From WTAW01 sp050115915 (lineage in GTDB: Bacteria > Acidobacteriota > Aminicenantia > Aminicenantales > Aminicenantaceae), in the NCBI GenBank assembly GCA_050115915.1, contig JASFPP010000100.1, positions 1 to 13,494 of the forward strand: 13,494 nucleotides of DNA, written 5' to 3'. This document shows, one piece after another, positions 1 to 5,997 of the stretch. The position numbers and the translations under genes are program-made. Every line of letters starts with the position of its first letter. Within the stretch, counting starts at the first letter, position 1. A model generated the notes under the pieces. That model had not been told where the DNA came from, did no database searches, and worked only from the letters and a program-made list of their open reading frames with translations.

Positions 1-270
1 GTCTCCTCTGGCCAACTTTTGTGTGATCGAGATATTTTCTTCGCTGTTATCTTGAGAGCTTATCAGGTCGTCGATGGATTTTCCGATAACGGCATCTGCC
101 TGAATGCCGAATAGATGGGTGAATTCGTCGTTGATACGAAAAATTTTGCCTTCCTGATTGGCGATCATGATGGCATCTTTTGTGATATCCAGAAGGTGGT
201 CGAGATAGATATAAGAATGTTTTTTGTCGTTGGAGTCCTGGAGGAAATCGAGAAAAACTTTATCCGTCAT
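1..270 (-). CDS. PAS-domain signalling protein, N-terminal part (truncated by window edge)
   Basis: Translating the minus strand from the ATG at 270 gives 90 open codons that run off the window. Residues about 20-70 look like a PAS domain: a helix LDHLLDITKDAIMIAN, then a strand-turn QEGKIFRINDEF, then FGIQADAVIGKSIDDLI. PAS domains sense small ligands, redox state or light, or mediate dimerisation. They usually precede a histidine kinase, GGDEF or another output domain, which here would lie outside the window. The start follows an AAGGAAT ribosome site and lies 2 bp after the stop of the response regulator-GGDEF gene, so the two are probably co-transcribed and may act in one pathway. The PAS call is by pattern recognition; the output domain is unknown, with a sensor kinase the most likely guess. 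Confidence 0.72.
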   Translation of the reverse strand, partial: MTDKVFLDFLQDSNDKKHSYIYLDHLLDITKDAIMIANQEGKIFRINDEFTHLFGIQADAVIGKSIDDLISSQDNSEENISITQKLARGD

Positions 271-272
271 CG

Positions 273-1241
273 TTATTCCTTCTCAGTTACCATAGCTGGT
301 TCACTCACAACAGTGAGGTTGCGTCCTCTTGCTTTAGCGATATAAAGCGCAAGGTCGCTTTCCTCTATTATCTTTTTAGTCGAAGGTCTGGATGTATTGT
401 CGGATATGGAAACTCCCAGACTAACAGTTGTGTTGAGGGCACCGGCCTCTGTTTGGATCTTTTCCGCACAGACCGCTTTTCTGAGGCGTTCACTGATTTT
501 TTGGGCATCCTTCCTGCCGAGTCCCGGCAGAATCAGCAGCAATTCATCGCCTCCATAGCGCCCGATTTTATCGTAGGAACGCATTCCTTTTTTCAGGCGG
601 GAAGCGACTTCGATGATAATTTTATCGCCGATGAGGTGACCGTAGGTGTCGTTGATGGATTTGAAATTGTCGATGTCGAGCATTATGACGCCTACAGGTT
701 TGTTATCCCTGTAATTTCTGTTCAATTCCTCTTCGAGAAGCTCGACGATCTTTTTGCGGTTCCAGAGTTGGGTCAGAGCGTCTGTGTTGGCTTTCTGAAG
801 CACGATATCTTGAAGTGCGATGATTCTTTCCCCATTCTGGATCCTGACTTTGAGCTCCATATAACTGAAAGGTTTTGTTATGTAATCGTCGGCTCCCGCC
901 GAGAGCCCTCTGATGATGTCCTCTTCCAGGTCCCGTCCCGTCAGTAGTATGATGTATATGTACTTTTCTTCCTTGGGCTGGTATTCGTTCCGGATTTTAT
1001 GGCAAAGCTCCAGTCCGTCCATCTTAGGCATGCCCCAATCCAAAATAGCGAGTCGAATCCCCCCATTTTTAATGATCTCCCAAGCTTCTTCCCCATTTTT
1101 GGTCACAAGAACTTTGTATCCCCAGTCCTGAAGGTTTTTTTCCAGCGCTTTGCAGGAGATGATGTCATCCTCTGCGATCAAAACATTTATACTGGGTGTA
1201 TTCGTTTCCATTGTGTTTATAGAGTTTTTTGGCGAGTGCAT
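273..1241 (-). CDS. Response regulator with GGDEF output domain (putative diguanylate cyclase)
   Basis: A REC domain is followed by a GGDEF domain. Numbered on the longest frame (ATG at 1349, 358 aa), the REC domain has acidic residues E60, D61 and D62, phospho-acceptor D104 in LAILDWGMP, T137 in LLTGRD and K159 in ITKP. The GGDEF domain spans about 187-350, with the metal-binding aspartate in LDIDNFK, a signature reading GGDEL instead of GGDEF, and an intact inhibitory I-site R257-x-x-D260 five residues before it. Phosphorylation would be expected to control c-di-GMP synthesis. The start is uncertain: ATG codons at 1349/1346 lack a ribosome site, and a promoter-like sequence at 1273-1300 lies inside that extension. 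I therefore prefer the ATG at 1241, with 1211 (just before the REC domain) also possible. The Phe-to-Leu change in the signature may be tolerated; activity is not shown. Confidence 0.9.
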   Translation of the reverse strand: MHSPKNSINTMETNTPSINVLIAEDDIISCKALEKNLQDWGYKVLVTKNGEEAWEIIKNGGIRLAILDWGMPKMDGLELCHKIRNEYQPKEEKYIYIILLTGRDLEEDIIRGLSAGADDYITKPFSYMELKVRIQNGERIIALQDIVLQKANTDALTQLWNRKKIVELLEEELNRNYRDNKPVGVIMLDIDNFKSINDTYGHLIGDKIIIEVASRLKKGMRSYDKIGRYGGDELLLILPGLGRKDAQKISERLRKAVCAEKIQTEAGALNTTVSLGVSISDNTSRPSTKKIIEESDLALYIAKARGRNLTVVSEPAMVTEKE

Positions 1242-1272
1242 ATTCCGGTGCCCAAGTTTGTATTCTTTTCTC

Positions 1273-1300
1273 ATTTTATAGAGGTCAAGAATTAGGTCAA
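1273..1300 (-). promoter_or_regulatory. Sigma70-type promoter for the response regulator-GGDEF gene
   Basis: On the minus strand TTGACC (1300-1295) is separated by 16 bp from TAAAAT (1278-1273); each hexamer matches the sigma70 consensus at 5 of 6 positions. Transcription would begin near 1266, upstream of in-frame ATG codons at 1241 and 1211 but downstream of the ATGs at 1349 and 1346. The site therefore argues for the shorter protein. It is a sequence match only. Confidence 0.5.
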
Positions 1301-1476
1301 TCGCCTTTCTCGATGAAGCCGGGGGTGATATTCTATGCCCTCTCATCATCTCAAAGGGGGATAATTTTTAGCGAAATACACTTTCTCGGGGCAGGCATCG
1401 CCAAAACCGTGATAAATGGTGTCCGGTTGTCCATCTTGCTCGTTCGAACACACAGAGCACAGGGCCCTTTTCCTAA

Positions 1477-1509
1477 ACGGTCCATTCGGGAAACGAATCC
1501 CGTGTAGAG
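1477..1509 (-). repeat. 33-bp imperfect intergenic repeat, copy A
   Basis: Read on the minus strand this segment matches 7748-7716 at 27 of 33 positions, and all six differences are transitions. The right half, CCCGAATGGACCGT, is identical in both copies. Copy A can fold on ATTCG/CGAAT or, shifted, on CGGGA/TCCCG. A GGGCCC lies close by on the same side of both copies. It may be a small dispersed element or a conserved structured RNA; with only two copies in view, chance cannot be excluded. Confidence 0.45.
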
Positions 1510-1513
1510 ATAT

Positions 1514-1529
1514 CCCCTGACTGCAGGGG
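1514..1529. repeat. Perfect inverted repeat (6-bp stem, 4-base loop)
   Basis: CCCCTG, loop ACTG, CAGGGG. The hairpin is GC-rich, but no run of T follows directly on either strand, so it is not a standard intrinsic terminator. It sits next to copy A of the 33-bp repeat and upstream of the promoter at 1604-1632. Confidence 0.5.
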
Positions 1530-1603
1530 CCCACCTTACAGTTTTTAACACCTCACAACAGGGGAATAGAATAGCGTCATATGCCCTCATTTTTTTGGGG
1601 TGC

Positions 1604-1632
1604 TTGGTTTTGAAGTGCGTTTGGACTATAAT
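1604..1632 (+). promoter_or_regulatory. Promoter of the AI-2E family gene
   Basis: TTGGTT (1604-1609), a 17-bp spacer and a perfect TATAAT (1627-1632). Transcription would start near 1639, only about 14 nt before the ATG at 1653. The leader has no Shine-Dalgarno-like sequence, which suggests a short-leader mRNA. Confidence 0.6.
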
Positions 1633-1652
1633 AGGGCCAATTCGTTACTGCC

Positions 1653-2675
1653 ATGAACGGAAACAAGGTTCAAACGACCTGCCTTGTCATCATTGTGGTG
1701 TTCCTTTTCGGTCTGCTTCTGAAGGTTGCAAAACCTGTTTTTTTCCCCTTTTTCCTGGCGGTCATGCTGTATTTTTTAATGTCTCCAGCCCTTGATTTAT
1801 TTACGCGGCTCAAGATTCCAAAAGCGATCTCCATCCTCTTCCTGGTCATTATCACCTTTTTTGTGTTCTATCTCTTGGGAGCCCTTTTTTACTCGAGTGG
1901 AAAGAGTTTTGCAGCAGAGCTCCCCAAATATGGTCAACGGCTGCAGGGCATCGTAAATTCAATCCAGGTGAAACTGCAGGCACCCCAGATCGATTGGGAA
2001 ACCATCGATCTGACCAAACAGCTTGACTTAAGTAAGCTCGGAGGATTTGTCCTCTCGTCATTGGGACCGTTTTTTTCCTTTATGGCCAATCTTTTTCTGA
2101 TATTTATTTTCCTCATATTTATTATGTCCGGTCGTGGGCTGGTCAGAAAAAAGATCATCAATTTTTACACAGAGGAAAAATCTGGCAGATTTCTTACGAT
2201 TGCAGAAAAGATCGATATCCAGATCCAAAGATACATCGCTATCAAAACGCTTGTCAGTTTTTTTACAGGAGTTTTTGCCGGAATTGTTCTTGTGATCTGG
2301 GGGCTGGATTTTGCCATCGTTTTTGCATTCCTCACCTTCATTCTGAACTATATTCCCAATATCGGTTCGTTCATTGCCACTCTTTTTCCGGTTGTGATCG
2401 CGATCTTCCAGTTTGAAACGATCTGGCCCGCAGTTTGGATATGCATTATCCTAATCCTCATACAGCAGGTGATGGGGACTATTACGGAGCCACGGTTAAT
2501 GGGCGAGGGCCTGGGCCTTAGCCCTCTTGTGGTCCTCTTCTCTCTGTTTTTCTGGGGTTGGTTGTGGGGAATACCCGGGATGATCCTTGCAACTCCCATG
2601 ACAGCTATTGTGAAGATTGTATGCAGCAATATTCCTGAATTGGGCGTTGTCGCTGCCCTTATGTCTAAAGATTAG
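1653..2675 (+). CDS. AI-2E/PerM-family polytopic membrane protein
   Basis: A 340-residue, strongly hydrophobic protein with the architecture of the AI-2E transporter (PerM/YdiK/TqsA) family. Paired N-terminal membrane segments lie at about 9-47 and 57-80, followed by a soluble stretch at about 83-130 and further segments from about 136. Family hallmarks are NYIPNIGS (232-239), EPRLMGEGLGLSP (279-291) and a final segment WGIPGMILATPMTAIVKI. Members are reported as autoinducer-2 exporters, Na+/H+ antiporters or general efflux proteins, so the substrate cannot be named. An in-frame TAG at 1632-1634 rules out an earlier start. The gene stands alone on the plus strand between minus-strand neighbours and has its own promoter. 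No Shine-Dalgarno site is seen. Confidence 0.9.
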   Translation: MNGNKVQTTCLVIIVVFLFGLLLKVAKPVFFPFFLAVMLYFLMSPALDLFTRLKIPKAISILFLVIITFFVFYLLGALFYSSGKSFAAELPKYGQRLQGIVNSIQVKLQAPQIDWETIDLTKQLDLSKLGGFVLSSLGPFFSFMANLFLIFIFLIFIMSGRGLVRKKIINFYTEEKSGRFLTIAEKIDIQIQRYIAIKTLVSFFTGVFAGIVLVIWGLDFAIVFAFLTFILNYIPNIGSFIATLFPVVIAIFQFETIWPAVWICIILILIQQVMGTITEPRLMGEGLGLSPLVVLFSLFFWGWLWGIPGMILATPMTAIVKIVCSNIPELGVVAALMSKD

Positions 2676-2795
2676 CTGTTCACTCTTTACCTCATCTTCT
2701 AGTAACCTGGGCTATTCACGAGCCGAGCCAACCCACCCCACCCGTTCACAAAGGTGGAGTCAGTGGCCCATGAGGATGTAATGAACTCCCTCGAA

Positions 2796-2862
2796 CCGAC
2801 CCAGCCTAATCCGGGCTACAACGAAGGCTTTGTAGCGAGATCGGTGGGTTAGGTTGGGTCGG
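2796..2862. repeat. Long two-part stem-loop (REP-like intergenic element)
   Basis: The outer arms 2796-2812 and 2846-2862 pair over 17 bp with two G-U pairs (CCGACCCAGCCTAATCC against GGGTTAGGTTGGGTCGG). Inside, GCTACAA (2815-2821) pairs with TTGTAGC (2830-2836) around an 8-base loop. A second, poorer match to the left arm begins near 2723. The element lies between the convergent AI-2E and Cys-rich genes. It resembles the palindromic repeats dispersed between genes in many bacterial genomes and could act as a transcript end, though no T-run follows. Confidence 0.6.
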
Positions 2863-2880
2863 CGCCCGAAGGGTATAAGA

Positions 2881-2928
2881 TGCTGCCAATAAGATATAAA
2901 ATGCTTTTAGAAAGTAAATTTGGCAGCA
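2881..2928. repeat. Perfect 9-bp inverted repeat with 30-bp AT-rich spacer
   Basis: TGCTGCCAA (2881-2889) and TTGGCAGCA (2920-2928) are exact inverse complements around a 30-bp AT-rich spacer. It lies 20 bp beyond the stop of the Cys-rich gene and could form a transcript-end hairpin, a protein-binding site or remnant terminal repeats. The sequence does not decide between these. Confidence 0.45.
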
Positions 2929-2948
2929 GATTTTATGAATAGTCCAGG

Positions 2949-3596
2949 TTATGGGGTGATAATTTTGGGTTGGTGGGAGAGTTCATTAAGATTAGCCAGG
3001 CGTTCGATAAGCCGCTCGATGTATCCCTGTCCCTGGATGTTTTCGCCCGCAATTTGTTTTACAGCAAAAATCACTCTGTCCAGACACCGGATTTTTTCAT
3101 TTTTGGTGTATGTCTGCATGGTCCCTGGAAGAATGATTTTTTTTTCGTAGCGGCACTTTTCGAGACTTTGAAAAATGGCATCTCCAAGCTCATCTTTTGG
3201 CTGTAATCCTCGATCGGGGACGATGATAAATCCCTTTTCCTTTTCCACTTTCTCTCGGGTATACTCGAGGGCCAAGAGGGCATCTCTATCTGCCAAAGCC
3301 TTTTCTTTTCCGGCAAGTTGGGCGATGGGTATTTCGATGTTAAAAACCAGCCAGGCCAACCTTTCGTCGCTCAGGACATCTGTCTCCGGCGAAAAAGCTT
3401 TCGGGCGCTCTGCATGTCTCTTTTCGAGAGTCCGCTTATCCTGGTAAGGTTTGTGTTGAGCTAGAAACGAACAGGAGGGGGGACAGTGGATCTCCTTTTC
3501 TCTCATCTGACCGCAGCACAGACTGCAGATGGATTGACCCAGAGCAGGACAGGGCCTCTTGCCCTTTCTACTGTTACATTTCGCACACTTTGCCAT
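2949..3596 (-). CDS. Uncharacterised protein with Cys-rich (zinc-finger-like) N-terminus
   Basis: A 215-residue protein. The first 42 residues hold eight cysteines (C4, C7, C16, C24, C27, C28, C38, C42) and H37, arranged CxxC-x8-C-x7-CxxCC-x9-CxxxC, including RPCPALGQSICSLCC and HCPPSCSFL. This suggests a bi-nuclear zinc-binding module. The rest has no recognised domain: a helical, charged middle (about 75-120, rich in K and E) and a helical C-terminus (about 160-205). No signal peptide or membrane segment is visible, so it is probably cytoplasmic. It is the last gene of the run pyrC-rnc-Mth938 protein, 18 bp behind its neighbour, and might act with RNA, but that rests only on position. The ribosome site upstream is weak. 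I recall similar Cys-rich N-termini in hypothetical proteins of other bacteria but cannot name a family. Confidence 0.8.
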   Translation of the reverse strand: MAKCAKCNSRKGKRPCPALGQSICSLCCGQMREKEIHCPPSCSFLAQHKPYQDKRTLEKRHAERPKAFSPETDVLSDERLAWLVFNIEIPIAQLAGKEKALADRDALLALEYTREKVEKEKGFIIVPDRGLQPKDELGDAIFQSLEKCRYEKKIILPGTMQTYTKNEKIRCLDRVIFAVKQIAGENIQGQGYIERLIERLANLNELSHQPKIITP

Positions 3597-3614
3597 TGCT
3601 CTTTTCCCAGTTAC

Positions 3615-3953
3615 TCAGCATGTGAGATGGAAGGCCCCGACCACGCTTTTCTGATGGGCCAGCTCGTTATATGTCTGGACGGCATTCTTGGTCTTTTCCA
3701 CAATGAGGCGGATCCCCATCTCTTTCGTGAAGGTTTGAACGTCTTTGCCGACTTTCATCGCGCCGAAAAATCCCGTCCCCACGATAAACACTTCGTAATC
3801 TGGGAACGGAATTTCCTCCAGGTCGTCGAGACAGAGATGGTGGCCCTCTTTTCTCCACCAGGGGGCATAGACGCGGGCTGGAAACAGGATGATATCCGAG
3901 GTATAGCTCTTGTTATCGATGGTAATCCGTCCGAACGAATACGAGTCAACCAT
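3615..3953 (-). CDS. Mth938-like (DUF498/NDUFAF3-type) domain protein
   Basis: A 112-residue protein that appears to be a single Mth938/Xcc1710-like domain: it opens SYSFGRITIDNKSYTSDIIL, contains VYAPWWRKEGH, and has the glycine-rich core VFIVGTGFFGAMKV (about 55-68). It ends with helical segments leading to a Thr-Cys terminus. The family includes mitochondrial NDUFAF3, a complex I assembly factor, and small bacterial proteins of unclear function, so no biochemical role is claimed. Its ATG (3953-3951) overlaps the rnc stop by 8 bp (ATGGTTGA), implying translational coupling, and the Cys-rich gene follows after 18 bp. The length matches stand-alone family members. Confidence 0.78.
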   Translation of the reverse strand: MVDSYSFGRITIDNKSYTSDIILFPARVYAPWWRKEGHHLCLDDLEEIPFPDYEVFIVGTGFFGAMKVGKDVQTFTKEMGIRLIVEKTKNAVQTYNELAHQKSVVGAFHLTC

Positions 3954-4695
3954 GTTTTCTCTTCAGAAGAAATGTATCTGTTGTCAGAGTCCTTATTTTC
4001 CTGCCGAGCAGACCCTTGAGTGCTTTCTGCGCAGCCTTTTTCTCTGCTTCTTTCTTCGAGTTTCCCTTAGCCTTCGCCAGAAGTTTGTTTTCTGCGAAGA
4101 CTTCCACGACAAAACTCCTTTTATGGTCGGGTCCTGTTATGGTGACGGTTTTATAGGTGGGTGCTGTTGAATTCTCTTTCTGAAGATACTCTTGAAGAGC
4201 TGATTTGTAGTTATCCACAAAGAATTTCTTGACGTTGATCTTCCTGAAAAGCGAACGGAGGAACTTGAGAACAAAATCTCTGGCGGGCTCGATCCCTCCA
4301 TCTAGATAGATTGCGGCGATCACAGCTTCATACGCACCCGCAAGGATCGTTTTTTTCTTTCTCCCGCCGCTCTTTTCTTCCCCTTTACCCAAACGAAGGC
4401 ATCTGTCTAACCTGACCTTCCTGGCGAAGAAATCCAAAGCAGATGTACTGGCCGCTGCAGATTTAAGCTTGGAGAGCTCTCCTTCCGATAGATCGGGATA
4501 AGTGCTGCAGAGGAAATCCGCGATGATCAGGCCCAGCACAGAGTCCCCCAAGAATTCGAGGACCTCGTTATCAGAGATATCCTCCTGTTGATTTTCATAA
4601 GCGTAGGAGCTGTGAGTCAGGGCTTGTAGCAGGAGATCTTTGTTTTTGAATTGGTATCTTAACTTCTTCTCACATTGAGCGATGTTGATCTTCAT
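3946..4695 (-). CDS. rnc: Ribonuclease III
   Basis: A 249-residue, typical two-domain RNase III that cleaves double-stranded RNA in rRNA and mRNA maturation. The catalytic domain (about 5-155) carries the signature NEVLEFLGDSVL, with E44, E47 and D51 matching E. coli E38, E41 and D45, and E71 in the SEGELS motif. A dsRNA-binding domain (about 162-231) starts DYKSALQEYLQK and ends with the KKEAEKKAAQKAL helix. Oddity: the second acidic motif reads ILAGAYEAVIAAIYLDGG, so the residue matching E. coli catalytic D114 is G120, while E123 (E117) is kept. The start has AAGGA just upstream and lies 18 bp after pyrC; the end overlaps the next gene by 8 bp. Family assignment is secure; full catalytic competence is not. 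Confidence 0.95.
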   Translation of the reverse strand: MKINIAQCEKKLRYQFKNKDLLLQALTHSSYAYENQQEDISDNEVLEFLGDSVLGLIIADFLCSTYPDLSEGELSKLKSAAASTSALDFFARKVRLDRCLRLGKGEEKSGGRKKKTILAGAYEAVIAAIYLDGGIEPARDFVLKFLRSLFRKINVKKFFVDNYKSALQEYLQKENSTAPTYKTVTITGPDHKRSFVVEVFAENKLLAKAKGNSKKEAEKKAAQKALKGLLGRKIRTLTTDTFLLKRKHG

Positions 4696-4713
4696 ATATT
4701 TTCCTTTTGTGTG

Positions 4714-5997
4714 TTAACTGCCGAAGGGATAGACGATGTCTCCGTATACGATCGTATATACAGGGCTTCCCCTCAATTCCCATCCATCAAAGGGACAATT
4801 CCGGCTTTTCGATTCAAAAGTGTTGACATCCACGACAGTCACCTTATCCAAATCAAGAAGCGTGAGATCGCCATCCATACCCAAGGCTATTCTTCCTTTG
4901 TTAGAGAGTCCAAGAATCCGTGCCGGATTGATAGAGATCATGGCTATAAATCTTTGAAGCGTAATGGTCTGCGTGTGGACGAATCGGTCGAGGATCAGTG
5001 GCACCGCAGTTTCCATACCGATAATACCGAATGGCGCTCGGTCGAACTCCACGGCCTTTTCGTCCGGCGAATGCGGTGCATGGTCCGTGACGATGACATC
5101 AATCGTGCCGTCTTTCAGAGCTTTCACCATGGCCCTGACATCCGAGCGACTTCTCAGAGGGGGCTTCATTTTAAGATTGGTGTCATAATTTTTGAGCGAA
5201 GCATCCTCCAAAAGGAGGTGGTGGGGGGTCACTTCGGCTGTGACTTTGACCTTTTTTTTCTTGGCATTCCTGACGAGTGCAGAGGCTCCCTTGACGCTGA
5301 GGTGCGCGATGTGGACGGGAGAATCGGTTTGTTCGGCGAGGAGGATGTTACGAGAGACCATGATCTCTTCCGAAGAAGAGGAGATCCCTTTTAAGCCGAA
5401 ACGGTAAGAATAGGGTCCCTCATGCATGACTCCATTACGGCTCAAGTCATTGTCTTCACAATGGTCGATGATAAGGGAGTCCATGAGCTTGGAGTATTCC
5501 AGGGCGCGCCGCATAACTTCGCTGTTGTGCACAGGATGGCCATCATCTGAAAACGCTACGGCGCCTGCTTTCACAAGTTCAGCCATATCAGTAAGCTCTT
5601 CGCCGTCGAGTCCTCTGGTGACTGCTGCGATGGGGAAAACATTCACCAGAGCACTTTTTTTTGCCTCGGAAATGATGAAGGCCGTCACACTCTTGTTGTC
5701 ATTCACCGGGTAAGTGTTCGGCATGCAGGCGATAGATGTAAAACCGCCCTTTGCCGCTGCCCTTGCGCCTGTGCGGATTGTCTCCTTGTGCTCCTGCCCC
5801 GGTTCTCTGAGGTGGACATGCATGTCGATGAAACCGGGGGCTACGACAAGGTTCGTAGCGTCGATGGATCTTTGGGCTTTGGTTTGGATATTTTTTTTTA
5901 TATCAACGATTCTTCCCTCTGCGATGAGGATGTCCAGCTTGTCGTCTGTTTGGCTTTCGGGATCGACCACTCTTCCGTTTTTAATCAATAGACTCAC
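4714..5997 (-). CDS. pyrC: Dihydroorotase, class I
   Basis: A 427-residue amidohydrolase catalysing reversible cyclisation of carbamoyl-aspartate to dihydroorotate, the third step of pyrimidine synthesis. Metal and active-site motifs are present: H60 and H62 in DMHVHLREPG, D151/D152 in FSDDG, H179 in DHCED, H229/H232 in VHIAHLS, and D305 in VTDHAPH. The length and the DxHxHxREPG form indicate the Bacillus/Aquifex-like class I enzyme, in which aspartate takes the place of the carbamylated lysine. The start is a GTG (5997-5995) with AGGAGG eight bases upstream, inside the end of pyrB; the genes overlap by 17 bp. In Aquifex this class forms a complex with aspartate carbamoyltransferase; overlap with pyrB makes that plausible here, by inference only. 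Confidence 0.95.
   Translation of the reverse strand: MSLLIKNGRVVDPESQTDDKLDILIAEGRIVDIKKNIQTKAQRSIDATNLVVAPGFIDMHVHLREPGQEHKETIRTGARAAAKGGFTSIACMPNTYPVNDNKSVTAFIISEAKKSALVNVFPIAAVTRGLDGEELTDMAELVKAGAVAFSDDGHPVHNSEVMRRALEYSKLMDSLIIDHCEDNDLSRNGVMHEGPYSYRFGLKGISSSSEEIMVSRNILLAEQTDSPVHIAHLSVKGASALVRNAKKKKVKVTAEVTPHHLLLEDASLKNYDTNLKMKPPLRSRSDVRAMVKALKDGTIDVIVTDHAPHSPDEKAVEFDRAPFGIIGMETAVPLILDRFVHTQTITLQRFIAMISINPARILGLSNKGRIALGMDGDLTLLDLDKVTVVDVNTFESKSRNCPFDGWELRGSPVYTIVYGDIVYPFGS

Larger units (their letters stand above)
1350..1652. other. Divergent intergenic region with hairpins and a repeat copy
   Basis: About 300 bp between the longest GGDEF frame and the AI-2E family gene. It holds a perfect hairpin with 6-bp arms (1514-1519 and 1524-1529, loop ACTG), the first copy of the 33-bp repeat (1477-1509) and the promoter of the plus-strand gene. 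Two short open frames on the minus strand overlap each other in different frames, lack ribosome sites and resemble nothing I recognise, so no gene is called. Confidence 0.6.

Noticed and set aside
453..947. A 164-codon plus-strand open frame
   Set aside because: Antisense shadow of the GGDEF/REC gene; composition mirrors the opposite strand.
1346..1590. Two overlapping minus-strand open frames of 62 and 79 codons, one with several Cys
   Set aside because: They lie in different frames over the same bases, have no ribosome site, and cover the repeat and hairpins, so they are probably chance.
3603..3618. Shared minus-strand motif GCTGAGTAAC(T/A)GGG near 3603-3618 and 7525-7540
   Set aside because: Short; the first copy includes the stop codon of the Mth938-like gene; most likely coincidence.
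3486..4019. A 177-codon plus-strand open frame
   Set aside because: Antisense across three closely packed minus-strand genes (rnc end, Mth938-like, Cys-rich start).
4675..5394. A 239-codon plus-strand open frame
   Set aside because: It is entirely antisense to the 3' part of pyrC and the rnc start, whose motifs are unmistakable; its translation has no recognisable domain and no ribosome site.
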